The notes: generated by a model not told the origin, from the letters alone. A DNA stretch of 64,000 bases from Flammeovirga sp. OC4 (GCF_000812565.1 NZ_JTAM01000048.1:18689-82688); one strand, 5' to 3'. Shown: positions 43,506 to 53,708, counted from the stretch's first letter. Numbers and translations: made by a program.

Positions 43506-43530
43506 TTATCTTTTATTTTCAATAATCAGG

Positions 43531-44106
43531 TTATTTCTCCAAGTGAATTTGATACTTGTTTTGTACCCAATAAATAATTTCTCTAGCAAGGTAAACTGAC
43601 AATATTCCGACAAGCCACCCTCCAAAAATATCTCCAACGAAATGAACTCCTACCGCAATTCTACTATAAGAATACAAAGCGGTCCAAATAAAGAAGATCC
43701 ATGACCACTTCACTTGTTTATGCCATTCTAAAAAGAAAAACAAAGCGATAGCCATAGAGGTTGAAGCGTGTGAAGAAACAAAACCTACAGGTCCACCTCG
43801 GTAATCATTAAGGTAATGTACCATATCCTTAATTACTGGATCATGTGTAGGTCTTGGCCTATTGACCAAAGGCTTGAAAATTTGAGAAGCAATCACATCT
43901 GCTAACCCAATTGCGATGCCTAAACCTACCAACCAAAATACTGTTCTTTTCCAACCAAACTTCAAGTAAGAAAAAATAATGATGAACAAGTATAAGGGCC
44001 ACGAATTAATAGGCGTAGTAATCCACCAAAAAAAAGTATCTGATAATGTTGTATGATGACTATTTAAGTAGAGAAATAATTCTCTTTCCCAACCGAATGG
44101 CTCCAT
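43531..44106 (-). CDS. PAP2-family phosphatase
   Basis: A 191-residue inner-membrane protein with about five helices and all three PAP2 motifs: KPLVNRPRP, SSHAST and SRIAVGVHFVGD. The motifs suggest an active lipid phosphatase, for example on undecaprenyl diphosphate or phosphatidate. The active site faces the periplasm in this family. It begins 1 bp after the stop codon of the glycosyltransferase gene, so the two are cotranscribed; recycling of a lipid carrier for the transferase is a likely link. Confidence 0.9.
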   Translation of the reverse strand: MEPFGWERELFLYLNSHHTTLSDTFFWWITTPINSWPLYLFIIIFSYLKFGWKRTVFWLVGLGIAIGLADVIASQIFKPLVNRPRPTHDPVIKDMVHYLNDYRGGPVGFVSSHASTSMAIALFFFLEWHKQVKWSWIFFIWTALYSYSRIAVGVHFVGDIFGGWLVGILSVYLAREIIYWVQNKYQIHLEK

Positions 44107-44107
44107 A

Positions 44108-45730
44108 TTAATTTATTTTATGCGTTTTTTCATAAGGATCTGGAAAAGGATAGTTGTCTTTATATCCTTTCAAACGATACAAATAGGCATACCTCATCAG
44201 TTTCCCTGCTCTTGTCACTTCTACTCTTCCTGCCTCTTCAATCGCTTCAAAGTATTCTGCAAACTGTCGGTTTACATCTCTGCCCCAATTGGTCACATTG
44301 ACAAAGTAAACGTCCTCTCCTTTTTCTAATCCACCTCTGTATTGATTGATCCAAGCATACTTATGAATCTGATCCCAATTCCCCATCATGATCATCGGGT
44401 GATTATTAGGATGTGCAACATAAAAATCGATATGGGTACCAGGGAACCACTCAAAGCCTACAAATTTGGCATTAGGTTTCATTTTTCCTTCTTGAACGTC
44501 CTTTTCAATAATTGGCTTCAATTTTTTATTGATTTGTCTCCAACCATACATATCCTGAGTAAAATCCCACTCTCCAAAGTTGTGAGGATCTTCTAAATTC
44601 GTTTTCCCCAAGTTGATTGGGCTAAAATTGATGAGCCAATACGCTAATGCTAACACTACTGCAAGGAAAGTTGTAGAACCCACAATTCTTTTCGGTTTCC
44701 AAAGTCTCCAAGCATTTCTCGCTTTACTATCAATTAATTTTACTCTCCAATAAACCGCAGCGATAATAATCAGCGGTAAATACCCTGGACCTGACCAATG
44801 CGGTAATGTTTCCCTAAAAATAGCGAAAGAGGTAAACACCAAGATAAGTGGTAAACCATTGAATAAAAGGACTTGCAATGACTTCTTGTCCATTACTTTT
44901 TTACCTTTCGCAATACCCACTAAAGCAGCTACGATGAGGTACCAATTCCATGGGTTATTATAAGCTATTTGACCACCAAATTCTCTAAAGAAATAATCCA
45001 ATCTAAGTTCCAACGTAGGTGTCACACGGTCTGAATGGAAAGTGAAGCTGATAAAATCATTCGCATAGTTCCAATACACAACAGGGAATAAACACACTAC
45101 TGCAATGGCTCCTGCACCCCATAAACTCCAATCCGCAAACCATCTTCTATCACATACCAATACATACAAAGCAACTCCTAAACCAATGAAAGCTCCATGG
45201 TACTTTGACAAGCCTGCCAAACCAATCATCAAGCCCGCTAGTAAAAGGTTTTTTCTCGCTCTACTATCGATTTTTTCTACCGGAAGTGATTCTAATAAAA
45301 AGTAAATACTCAGCATCCAGAAAAGAACTTGTGGCGTGTCAGGTATAATAAAAATACCTGCTAAAATGGATGCATAAATGGAAGATGTATATAAAAATGC
45401 AGCATAAATTCCTGCTATACTGTCTTTTAGTTTTGAAGCAATTTTATAAGCTAAGAAAGTGTTTATACCCGCAAAAACAACCCCTCCCAATCGCATAAAT
45501 AATTCATAAGGCAATTGAAGATTTAAGGTAAATAACTGAATTACCCAACCGACCATCGGAGGATGATCAAAATGACTAAGTTCTGGGTATAAAGCATATG
45601 TCCAATAATAAACCTCGTCATTACTGAACTCCATTGTACCCCCAATAAATGCACGCACAATGGAACTGATAACAATTATCCGTAAAACAATCTTAGTTGC
45701 TCTACTTTCTGTAATACTCATTTGTTCCAT
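44108..45730 (-). CDS. Glycosyltransferase family 39 membrane protein
   Basis: A 540-residue protein with many membrane helices and the ArnT/PMT-type N-terminus FSNDEVYYWTYALYPELSHFDHPPMVGW, where the acidic DE pair is the usual catalytic site. Residues about 400-520 form a periplasmic soluble domain. The family transfers sugars from polyprenyl-phosphate donors to protein or lipid A. It is paired with the PAP2 phosphatase. Confidence 0.85.
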   Translation of the reverse strand: MEQMSITESRATKIVLRIIVISSIVRAFIGGTMEFSNDEVYYWTYALYPELSHFDHPPMVGWVIQLFTLNLQLPYELFMRLGGVVFAGINTFLAYKIASKLKDSIAGIYAAFLYTSSIYASILAGIFIIPDTPQVLFWMLSIYFLLESLPVEKIDSRARKNLLLAGLMIGLAGLSKYHGAFIGLGVALYVLVCDRRWFADWSLWGAGAIAVVCLFPVVYWNYANDFISFTFHSDRVTPTLELRLDYFFREFGGQIAYNNPWNWYLIVAALVGIAKGKKVMDKKSLQVLLFNGLPLILVFTSFAIFRETLPHWSGPGYLPLIIIAAVYWRVKLIDSKARNAWRLWKPKRIVGSTTFLAVVLALAYWLINFSPINLGKTNLEDPHNFGEWDFTQDMYGWRQINKKLKPIIEKDVQEGKMKPNAKFVGFEWFPGTHIDFYVAHPNNHPMIMMGNWDQIHKYAWINQYRGGLEKGEDVYFVNVTNWGRDVNRQFAEYFEAIEEAGRVEVTRAGKLMRYAYLYRLKGYKDNYPFPDPYEKTHKIN

Positions 45731-46006
45731 GCTGCAAATGTACTTTATTTCATGAATAAAGTCTTAAGTATTGAAACAAAAATAACTTAACTATTTATTG
45801 CCCTTATTAAGTTATTTTTTGGGGAATACTAAATAATGTTGTTTTTAGAACTCCTCCTCCAATTTCATCGTTTTTTAGTAATGATAAATTGTCTTAGTAT
45901 TAGGCCTTTTTATCATAAAATACTATTTGTAGCCCATAATAAATAGGTCTACTAGGTATCGAATTCTAATTCGGTACTGAGCATTACTAATTTGAAAAAA
46001 GTAAAT

Positions 46007-46366
46007 ATGAATTTTAAATTAACATTCCTATTCGCTCTACTGACAGGCATCGTTTTATCTTCATGTGTTGATGATGTGGATAAGATTCCACCAAGAGAGG
46101 TAACTTTAGTTTACAATTGGGAAGAGGCGAATATTGCTGGATTAGATTCTGGTACTATACAACTATCTCATCAAGCTGGATTGATGCGTATTTTTCTTGG
46201 AAATGAAGATACATCAAATGTTGTACCCGGTGTAATAGGTAATTTGATAGTACAGGAAAATCCTAAAGTGACGGATGAAAAATATGCTATTCCTGAAGAA
46301 CTGTACATTATTCCTATTGGTCAAGATAGTGCTGAAATTGTTTTTACAGCTCCAAAAGAGTTATAA
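46007..46366 (+). CDS. Small lipoprotein, unknown function
   Basis: A 119-residue lipoprotein starting at ATG 46007 (MNFKLTFLFALLTGIVLSSC), with lipobox Cys20. An upstream in-frame TTG at 45992 is less likely. The mature part has no recognised domain. It stands alone in a region flanked by copy 2 of the inverted-repeat element. Confidence 0.6.
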   Translation: MNFKLTFLFALLTGIVLSSCVDDVDKIPPREVTLVYNWEEANIAGLDSGTIQLSHQAGLMRIFLGNEDTSNVVPGVIGNLIVQENPKVTDEKYAIPEELYIIPIGQDSAEIVFTAPKEL

Positions 46367-46370
46367 GTTT

Positions 46371-46770
46371 TATACTGTAAACTAGGTTTTTAGATATTTT
46401 GGGTGTTTAGAAATCAGGAGGTTTCTGAGAATTTATAGGACACAAATGAGGCTAAATCTTAACATTTGTACCAGTGGACATTCTACCCAATTTGTTTGGT
46501 AGTATTCCTTCGGCATTGAAGAGAAAAGCATAAAGAATTTCATGGAGTGAGCCGTAAAAAATGATTTTGCTGTTTGAGCATCTCAAAACGATGAAGTTTT
46601 GATCGAGTTATCCTTTCAATAGACGAGAGAAATGGAATTTAGCTTTTGGCTTCTAAGCCTAGATTTTTGCTTCGTTTTTCATCGATGGAAAAATGAAGAA
46701 GAAGGTAACTTGGAAGCAAGCCCTTGAAATGTTACATAAATGTTGATTGATAGTTGATAAAAATTTCACC
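46371..46770. mobile_element. Inverted-repeat element, copy 2 (reverse orientation, decayed)
   Basis: About 400 bp that match the reverse complement of copy 1 (39561-39953) along its whole length, including the AATCAGGAGGTTTC module and GGAATTTAGCTTTTG. The left end TACTGTAAACTA and the right end are degenerate, so it is an old copy. Confidence 0.7.
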
Positions 46771-46772
46771 AA

Positions 46773-46808
46773 TAAAAAAGGTTGCCCTAACGAAATAAGG
46801 CAACCTTT
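46773..46808 (-). terminator. Terminator of lepA
   Basis: Arms GGTTGCC (46780-46786) and GGCAACC (46799-46805) are followed on the minus strand by a T run. Confidence 0.8.
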
Positions 46809-46830
46809 ATTTATATCTTAGAATGTAAGA

Positions 46831-48633
46831 TTAGTCAACTTTCAATACTGACATGAATGCTTCTTGAGTCACTTCTACGTTACCCAACTGACGCATACGT
46901 TTCTTACCTTTCTTTTGTTTTTCTAATAGCTTACGCTTACGCGAAATATCACCACCATAACACTTCGCAATTACGTTTTTACGAAGGGCTTTGATTGTTT
47001 CTCTAGCAATAATCTTCGTACCAATTGCCGCTTGAATTGGAATTTCGAATTGCTGACGAGAAATTACTTCACGAAGCTTTTCACAAATCTTCTTACCTCT
47101 ATCATAAGCACCATCTCTGTGTACGATTGCTGAGAAAGCATCCACTGGGTCGTTGTTCAATAGGATGTCCAATTTCACTAATTTAGAAGGTCTAAATCCG
47201 ATCAATTCATAATCCAATGAAGCGTAACCTCTAGAGATTGTTTTCAACTTATCAAAGAAGTCAAATACGATTTCTGATAAAGGAATTTCAAAAATCAACT
47301 CTACTCTATCTGTAGTCAAGTAGACTTGATTTTTCAACTCACCTCTTTTTTCCATACATAATGACATGATTGGTCCTACGTACTCTGCTTTAGAGATGAT
47401 GTTGGCTTTGATATATGGCTCTTCAATTCTGTCTAATTTACTTGGGTCAGGCATATCAGAAGGAGCATTTACAACTACTTCCTCTTTCTCTGCATTATTC
47501 AAGTAAGCGTGGTATTGTACGGAAGGAGCAGTAGTAATTACTGTCATGTTGAATTCTCTTTCCAAACGTTCCTGTACAATTTCTAAGTGAAGCATACCTA
47601 GGAAACCACATCTGAAACCGAAACCTAAGGCGATCGAAGTTTCAGGCTCCCATACTAAAGAAGCATCGTTCAATTGTAATTTCTCTAAAGATGCACGAAG
47701 ATCTTCATACTCTGTAGTATCAACAGGATAGATACCCGCGAATACCATTGGTTTTACATCTTCGAAACCTTGGATCGCTTCTTCACAAGGACGTTCTGTT
47801 AAAGTAATTGTATCACCTACTTTTACTTCCTTCGCTTCCTTGATACCTGAGATAATGTAACCTACGTTACCTGCAGAAATTGACTTTCTAGACTCTTGGT
47901 CTAACTTTAAAACACCAATTTCATCTGCTTTATATTCTTTTCCTGTGTTTACGAATTTTACAAGGTCACCTTTTTTCAATGTACCATTCAAAATTCTGTA
48001 GTATACTTCTACTCCACGGAATGAATTATATACTGAATCAAAGATCAACGCTTGCAAAGGTTCCTTAGGATCTCCTGTTGGAGCAGGAATTCTGTCTACA
48101 ATCGCTTCAAGGATCTTATCTACCCCTAAACCTGTTTTACCAGATGCTTCTATAATATCTTCTCTTTCACAACCTAAAAGGTCCATGATTTGATCCGCTA
48201 CTACTTCTGGGTTGGCGTGTGGGAGGTCGATTTTGTTCATTACGGGAATGATCTCTAAATCGTGCTCCATTGCCAAATATAAGTTGGAGATGGTTTGTGC
48301 CTCAATACCTTGTGAAGCATCCACAATCAATAATGCACCTTCACAAGCGGCAATTGATCTAGATACCTCATAAGAGAAATCCACGTGACCAGGAGTATCA
48401 ATTAAGTTCAATACATACTCTTCTCCATCTTGGAGGTAATTCATCTGAATAGCGTGCGACTTGATCGTAATACCACGTTCACGCTCTAAATCCATATTGT
48501 CTAGCAACTGACTCTGCATATCACGCTGAGCTACAGTTTGAGTCGATTCCAACAGACGATCTGCTAACGTACTCTTACCGTGATCAATGTGAGCAATAAT
48601 CGAGAAGTTGCGAATATTTTCCATCTTGTCCAT
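46831..48633 (-). CDS. lepA: Elongation factor 4 (LepA)
   Basis: A 600-residue translational GTPase that back-translocates stalled ribosomes. GTP-binding motifs: AHIDHGKST, a switch with [17 protein letters not shown], and NKIDLP. The C-terminal LepA-specific domain ends with [16 protein letters not shown] and [13 protein letters not shown]. Homologues usually begin MxNIRNF, so the start may be the second ATG (48624) rather than 48633. A TAnnTTTG box (TAACTTTG on the minus strand, 48638-48645) is only a few bases upstream. Confidence 0.96.
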   Translation of the reverse strand: MDKMENIRNFSIIAHIDHGKSTLADRLLESTQTVAQRDMQSQLLDNMDLERERGITIKSHAIQMNYLQDGEEYVLNLIDTPGHVDFSYEVSRSIAACEGALLIVDASQGIEAQTISNLYLAMEHDLEIIPVMNKIDLPHANPEVVADQIMDLLGCEREDIIEASGKTGLGVDKILEAIVDRIPAPTGDPKEPLQALIFDSVYNSFRGVEVYYRILNGTLKKGDLVKFVNTGKEYKADEIGVLKLDQESRKSISAGNVGYIISGIKEAKEVKVGDTITLTERPCEEAIQGFEDVKPMVFAGIYPVDTTEYEDLRASLEKLQLNDASLVWEPETSIALGFGFRCGFLGMLHLEIVQERLEREFNMTVITTAPSVQYHAYLNNAEKEEVVVNAPSDMPDPSKLDRIEEPYIKANIISKAEYVGPIMSLCMEKRGELKNQVYLTTDRVELIFEIPLSEIVFDFFDKLKTISRGYASLDYELIGFRPSKLVKLDILLNNDPVDAFSAIVHRDGAYDRGKKICEKLREVISRQQFEIPIQAAIGTKIIARETIKALRKNVIAKCYGGDISRKRKLLEKQKKGKKRMRQLGNVEVTQEAFMSVLKVD

Positions 48634-48637
48634 ATGA

Positions 48638-48645
48638 CAAAGTTA
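48638..48645 (-). promoter_or_regulatory. -7 box upstream of lepA
   Basis: TAACTTTG on the minus strand fits TAnnTTTG and ends 4 bp before the first ATG. It supports either a leaderless lepA transcript or start at the second ATG. Confidence 0.5.
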
Positions 48646-49232
48646 CTTCTAATTCTTATAACTCTTAAATCCTTAGTAAATATCTAACAATGTTTTTATT
48701 AAAAATTGACTAGGACCGCAAAAATAATCACAAAAGTAGAGTAAAATGATGTATTACTCATTATTTCTTCAAACGTATTATATCTTTTTAAGTACTTCTT
48801 TATCATAAATGTTTTGAAGAAGCACCAAGAACTATAAACTTTCATCTGTTGTATGAAAAATCATGCAACTGTATTGATACAATTAAGGCACACTCTTAAC
48901 AAATTAGAATGTGCCTTATAATTTTAAAAAGCAAAATAAGTGAAAAGTCTTAGTGATGTCTTCATTCAGTATTAGGGTGAACCTAATTTATAATGATTGA
49001 ACTTTATCCCCTTTCAACCAAAATAAATCCAATTTCAGAAAAGCCCTCTACTAATACAAAATAATAGTATTAAGTTATTTCACTTCTCATTTAATAACAC
49101 TTCAAGAATCCAAAAGATTTTGAATGTGTATAGCATTTATCCATCGAGTAATAGTTGTATAATTTAGGTTATCACCTATATATAATAAGGAATTTGTTTC
49201 TAAATATTTTTTTGTAATCGGTTAATCAATTC
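48646..49232. other. Gene-poor AT-rich intergenic region
   Basis: No ORF with recognisable coding character was found. A hairpin with arms AAGGCACA and TGTGCCTT is at 48885-48917 without a clear T tract. Otherwise I see nothing definite. Confidence 0.5.
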
Positions 49233-49701
49233 AAAAAAGGTGATAGAAGGGATACCATTATGGCATTCCCCCTCTTTCGACTCACCTTGTCTGGTTTTAG
49301 TACTAACTAATAGAGCCCTAACGTTTAAGTTAATTGATCTATTTTGTTATTGTATAGCTATCGTCCTTCATTTAAATATTAGTAATTAGCTCATCACTAA
49401 ACTACTAAAATACAATAGTTTAAACTTTAATTTAAAATAGAAATACTGTTCATGAATTATTTTACATGAGCAATACATCTAAGTATTTAGATTTATAGAG
49501 TATTTATAAGATCCTAATTCTAAACTTTAGATTATGACCTTATACCATTTAAAAATGTGTGATAAATTATTACAATAGTTTGCTCTGTATATGTTTTATT
49601 TTTAGTTATATCATTTGATTTTTTTGAAGTTTTTGCTTTTGCGTTTGCTGCAATTATTTATTGCACTACAAAGGTTTGTGAAAGAAATTTCTACTCCAAA
49701 A
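49233..49701 (-). ncRNA. Possible orphan transcript (promoter and terminator without ORF)
   Basis: On the minus strand TTTTG (49697-49701) and AACCTTTG (49669-49676) are spaced 20 bp like -33 and -7 elements. A long stem-loop with arms AAGGTGA and TCACCTT ends in six T at 49233-49238. The roughly 430-bp span between has only very short ORFs, the longest about 30 codons. It may encode a small RNA or an undetected peptide. Confidence 0.3.
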
Positions 49702-49862
49702 CATTGCATTATTTTTATATCATTTCATTAATAAGTTTATATAAAATATTACATTAGTTACATTTTATTTCTTAATATTTCAGGTGTTTACATTTGTTAG
49801 CAATCAAAAACAAAACGGAAGTAGATCAAAGAATAGTGCTATTTTAGTACTGAATTTTGATC

Positions 49863-50177
49863 AACTAAATTATCGTCAACTTTCAATCGACCTTTCAACA
49901 AGTAATTATAGGGTCTACTTTCAAGCTTCTTTCCTCTTCGTTTTGTCTTGAAACAAAAAGAAGCAAAAAATTCAAGGCTTAGAAGTCAAAAGCTAAATTC
50001 CATTCCTTTCGCCTAAATGATTACCTGATTACAAAAGAAAAAGGTTTTGTAATTATCTTCTAAAATGCAGTTCTGCAGGGACGTTTTAGTAAAACGTCCG
50101 CACGAACCACAATACACTACCATTTATCCTTCACAAAAGGAATTGCTGTAATTAACGATAATTTAGTTTACAATGTA
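49863..50177. mobile_element. Inverted-repeat element, copy 3 (chimeric)
   Basis: The left 150 bp match the left part of copy 1 in the same orientation, though the first bases are lost. The right end TTTAGTTTACAATGTA is the reverse complement of that same left end rather than of the normal right end. The centre is a different sequence with a REP-like palindrome GGACGTTTTA-G-TAAAACGTCC at 50079-50099. Confidence 0.65.
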
Positions 50178-50266
50178 TTTACAGAGTACAAAATTCTTTC
50201 ATACAAAAAACGAGGTATGAAAATCACACCTCGTTAACTACATCATTAATAATAAACTCAGAAAAC

Positions 50267-51310
50267 TTACTGACGGTATATCGGTTGATAGCTACATCTA
50301 ATACCACCTCCGAAGTAATTTGCTTTTCTAAATGGGATCTCAATAACATCAATTCCTAAAGCTTTAATTCTGTTGTTCACCTCAGGAAAGGCATTGGATA
50401 CAATTACTGTATGATCATTAATCACCATACCATTTGTTGCCATTAATTGAGCTTGTTCGGGTTTTACCTCCACCCACTCATATTTTTTTAATGAGGCTGG
50501 TAATGCATCAAAGTCAACAAAATCCCCTTTACAAACCACTCCTTGGTGATCATTTAGCAACATCATTGCACAATCTAAGTGCAATACATGATGCTGTAAT
50601 TGAATACCATATACCTTATAATTGTCACCTAGTTCTTTCTGTAACCACTCTACACCAGCTTCATTAGAAGCGTTGCCAGAAAGACCCACATAAATTTCTT
50701 TTCCGTTTACAAATACATCTCCACCTTCCAAGTAGATATTGTCTTCATGTAAACCCGCTTTGTTGGCAGGCATATTCACCACCTCACCGTTGTAGTTTTT
50801 GGCTAGATCCAAAGCAATTCTTCTATAGTTAGCTGTTTCTAATCTACGTGCCTCCAAGTTCATATTTGCAATAATCACTTTGTTTCCAATAGTAATAATT
50901 GGATCTCTAGAGTAAGGCTGAGAAGTAGCGATTGAGTGCACTTCTAATTCTTCAGGTCTTCTTACTTTCACTCCTAAAGACTCTACTACTTTGACCAAGT
51001 TTTCTTGCTCTGTATAAAACTCCTGATCATCTTGAGGATAGATATCCGCCAAAATATGTCCTTGTGCTCTTCCCATATAATTAAAAGAACTATCAGAGAT
51101 ATAAGGATATAAATTTTTCACGTTCTCGCTGATCATAGGTATTTCAAATGCGTCTCTAACCCAACGACCAACAACAATTTCTTCTACTTGATCCCACTCA
51201 TGATTATTTTGTATTTCTTTATTTGTATTTGGTGTATCAATCGTATTGAACGCTACAAAAGCGAAAATTGACAAACAAATAATAGCGATAAAGTTGCTTC
51301 TATATTTCAT
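50267..51310 (-). CDS. Exported amidinotransferase-family protein
   Basis: A 347-residue protein of the amidinotransferase/guanidine-modifying superfamily, which handles arginine or guanidino substrates through a covalent Cys intermediate. Residues 1-25 are a hydrophobic signal or anchor. Motifs: EWDQVEEIVVGR, Asp136 in SRDPIITIG, YLEGGDVFV, His244 in LHLDCAMM and Cys339 in GGGIRCSYQ, so the catalytic set is complete. It resembles glycine amidinotransferase but could be an arginine deiminase-like hydrolase. Export of such an enzyme is unusual. Confidence 0.8.
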   Translation of the reverse strand: MKYRSNFIAIICLSIFAFVAFNTIDTPNTNKEIQNNHEWDQVEEIVVGRWVRDAFEIPMISENVKNLYPYISDSSFNYMGRAQGHILADIYPQDDQEFYTEQENLVKVVESLGVKVRRPEELEVHSIATSQPYSRDPIITIGNKVIIANMNLEARRLETANYRRIALDLAKNYNGEVVNMPANKAGLHEDNIYLEGGDVFVNGKEIYVGLSGNASNEAGVEWLQKELGDNYKVYGIQLQHHVLHLDCAMMLLNDHQGVVCKGDFVDFDALPASLKKYEWVEVKPEQAQLMATNGMVINDHTVIVSNAFPEVNNRIKALGIDVIEIPFRKANYFGGGIRCSYQPIYRQ

Positions 51311-51420
51311 AATGGTTTATTTTTTAATTTCCTTATTCACTCTTAGAAGGGAAAATGGAAACGAAAACCCCTAATCGTTTTAAAAATTTATTTTAAAATT
51401 CTAAATTGTCGCTGTTTAAT

Positions 51421-51695
51421 GCATTGTAAACTAAATATTTTTAATATTTAGAAATCAGGAGATTTCTGCTGATCTGTGGGACACGAATGACGCTAACGCT
51501 TAAAATTCGCACCAGTGGTCTTTCTACCCTATTCATTTAGGCGAGGGAAATGAAATTTAGCTTTTGACTTCTAAGTCTTGAATTTTTTGCTTCGATTTTG
51601 TTTCAAAAAAAATGAAGAAGAAGGAAGCTTGAAAATAGGTCCTTTAAAATCTAGTAGAAATATAGATTAAAAGTTAACGATAATTTAGTTTACAG
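51421..51695. mobile_element. Inverted-repeat element, copy 4 (reverse orientation, internal deletion)
   Basis: About 275 bp with ends CATTGTAAACTAAA and TTTAGTTTACAG. It matches the reverse complement of copy 1 but lacks about 100 bp of the centre. It includes GAAATCAGGAGATTTC and GACGCTAACGCTTAAAATTC. Confidence 0.7.
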
Positions 51696-51775
51696 CTTAT
51701 TAAACAGAAAGTTCTGACTATTCTCTGTATGCGTCCATGCATACATATTTTATACACCTTAAACTATTAATTTAC

Positions 51776-52417
51776 ATGGCAACTATTCGATTGGGTGATG
51801 TTGCACCCGACTTTACGGCTCAAACAACAGAAGGGGAAATCAATTTTCATGAATGGCTTGGTGAAGGATGGGGAATCCTTTTTTCTCACCCAGCTGATTA
51901 CACTCCGGTATGTACAACTGAACTAGGTACTGTAGCAAAGTACAAGGACGAATTCGACAAAAGAAACGTAAAAGTGGCGGCACTTAGCGTAGATGGGTTA
52001 GAATCTCATAAGGGTTGGATCAGTGACATCAATGAAACACAAAACACTACTGTAAACTTCCCTATCATAGCGGATGAAGACAGAAAAGTATCTGAACTTT
52101 ATGATATGATTCACCCAAATGCTGATAGCAAATTGACTGTCCGCTCTGTATTTGTAATTGGAAATGATAAGAAAGTAAAATTGATTATTACTTACCCTGC
52201 TTCTACTGGTAGAAATTTTGATGAACTCTTAAGAGTCATTGACTCTCTTCAATTGACAGCTTACCATAAAGTAGCTACACCTGCTAACTGGGAAAATGGT
52301 GACGACTGCGTGGTTGTTCCTGCTGTAAAAACAGAAGATATTCCAGAAATCTTCCCTAAAGGGTATACTGAAGTAAAACCTTATTTAAGGTTAACTCCTC
52401 AGCCAAACCTAAACTAG
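51776..52417 (+). CDS. Peroxiredoxin, Prx6 (1-Cys) type
   Basis: A 213-residue thiol peroxidase from the ATG at 51776 (MATIRLGDVAPDF). An upstream in-frame ATG at 51737 would add 13 residues not seen in homologues. The peroxidatic Cys46 is in HPADYTPVCTTELG, the classic Prx6 active site, and the resolving region and C-terminal DCVVVPAVK match the 1-Cys group. It reduces peroxides in the cytosol. A large double hairpin terminator follows. Confidence 0.92.
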   Translation: MATIRLGDVAPDFTAQTTEGEINFHEWLGEGWGILFSHPADYTPVCTTELGTVAKYKDEFDKRNVKVAALSVDGLESHKGWISDINETQNTTVNFPIIADEDRKVSELYDMIHPNADSKLTVRSVFVIGNDKKVKLIITYPASTGRNFDELLRVIDSLQLTAYHKVATPANWENGDDCVVVPAVKTEDIPEIFPKGYTEVKPYLRLTPQPNLN

Positions 52418-52479
52418 GAGATTCAATAAATTTATCTTGGTAATTACTTATCAACATCTGCAGATAAGTTTATTAAAAA

Positions 52480-52556
52480 AGGAGGTTTTCACTCATTATT
52501 TATTCACAAACTATGTTGATTGTGAATATAATGTTGAAAACCTCTTTCGTCTTTTA
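52480..52556 (+). terminator. Double-hairpin terminator after the peroxiredoxin gene
   Basis: Outer arms GAGGTTTTCA (52482-52491) and TGAAAACCTC (52535-52544), inner arms TATTCACAA and TTGTGAATA, followed by a T-rich stretch. Confidence 0.7.
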
Positions 52557-52697
52557 TGACTTAAGTACCAAAAAAACTTCTTAAGTCAAATTTGTTGACA
52601 ACTTCCTAAAAACAAGGACTGTGAAACCTTCAAAATAAAAAAGTTATCAACACCTTTCCCTTCCATTCTGATAAAAGGATTGCAAAAGTATAAAATT

Positions 52698-53615
52698 TTA
52701 TGAAAACGAATAGTTAAAGTGTGTCAATCGTTCTGATTCATCCCATAATAACCTGCTTAAATCTTCACGGTGTGAATAATTTGTCGAAGGAACTTTAATA
52801 GCATTATTCCCTTTGATTTCTCTAAAACCATCAGGCCCTGTATAATCTCCTCCTTTGATATCTTCTCCCAAAGCGGCATAAACAGTCGGTAATGCTCCCA
52901 TTTGTGCTGTATTGAACATACCTGAAAATAAATTTTCCATTAGAAACACCATAAAACTCGGAATGTGCTGCATCAAATTGGTCATTGATCCACCGGGGTG
53001 CGCAGCTACGGCTTTAACTTGGTAATTATTTGCAGTAAGACGCCTCTGTAATTCGTAAGCAAACATAATACAGGATAGCTTACTCATACTATAGGCTCCA
53101 AATTTGGAGTAACTTTTCTCTGCATTCAGATTATCAAAATCTATCTTTCCACTTTTATGTGCCATACTTCCTAAAGCCACAATCCTTGACCCTTCTGTTT
53201 TTTCCAGCAAAGACAACAACAAACCTGTTAATAAAAAGTGAGCAAAATAGTTGACACCCATTTGACTTTCAAAACCATCTTTTGTTTTAGAAAATGGAGG
53301 TACCATAATTCCAGCATTATTAATCAATAGATCCAATCTTTCGTACTGATCTGTATAAGCTTTCGCAAAATCTCTTACAGATTGAAGATCACTCAGATCA
53401 AGGAGCATTACTGTCAAATCAGCATTAGGTACCGTCTTTTTGATTTCATTGACTGCACTTTCCGCTTTTGACTTATTTCTACAAGCCAAAATGACTTTGA
53501 TTTCTTTTAATGCAAAAAAACGAGCTGTTTCTAATCCCAAACCTATATTGGCTCCTGTTACAATGGCAATACGCCCTTTCTGAGAGGATAAGTTTTTAAT
53601 GTCTTGGATGTTCAT
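52698..53615 (-). CDS. Short-chain dehydrogenase, retinol-dehydrogenase-like
   Basis: A 305-residue SDR with TGANIGLGLETARFF, LDLSDLQSVRDF, LINNAGIMVPP and the catalytic YSMSKLS, in the same group as 38415-39383 but clearly distinct. It uses NAD(P)H; the substrate is unknown. It has no close partner gene; a terminator for pepT lies just upstream. Confidence 0.85.
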   Translation of the reverse strand: MNIQDIKNLSSQKGRIAIVTGANIGLGLETARFFALKEIKVILACRNKSKAESAVNEIKKTVPNADLTVMLLDLSDLQSVRDFAKAYTDQYERLDLLINNAGIMVPPFSKTKDGFESQMGVNYFAHFLLTGLLLSLLEKTEGSRIVALGSMAHKSGKIDFDNLNAEKSYSKFGAYSMSKLSCIMFAYELQRRLTANNYQVKAVAAHPGGSMTNLMQHIPSFMVFLMENLFSGMFNTAQMGALPTVYAALGEDIKGGDYTGPDGFREIKGNNAIKVPSTNYSHREDLSRLLWDESERLTHFNYSFS

Positions 53616-53670
53616 TTTTTGAGTGATTTAGTTTCTATTCATTAATATACCGAATTTCTAGGTTGTTCTT

Positions 53671-53708
53671 AAAAAGAAAAACCGAAACACTGAGATAATG
53701 TTTCGGTC
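53671..53708 (-). terminator. Terminator of pepT
   Basis: Perfect arms ACCGAAACA (53681-53689) and TGTTTCGGT (53699-53707) with a T run on the minus strand. Confidence 0.85.

Noticed and set aside
49440..49560. 30-codon minus-strand ORF (MYCSCKIIHEQYF...) as peptide gene
   Set aside because: Low-complexity AT-rich composition, no recognisable signal or core motif; kept only as part of the possible orphan transcript.
52440..52660. Cluster of DnaA-box-like sequences (TTATTCACA at 52500, TTATCAACA at 52449 and 52645) as a replication origin
   Set aside because: Only one perfect box, which is part of the peroxiredoxin terminator stem; no AT-rich unwinding region or dnaA, dnaN or gidA gene nearby.
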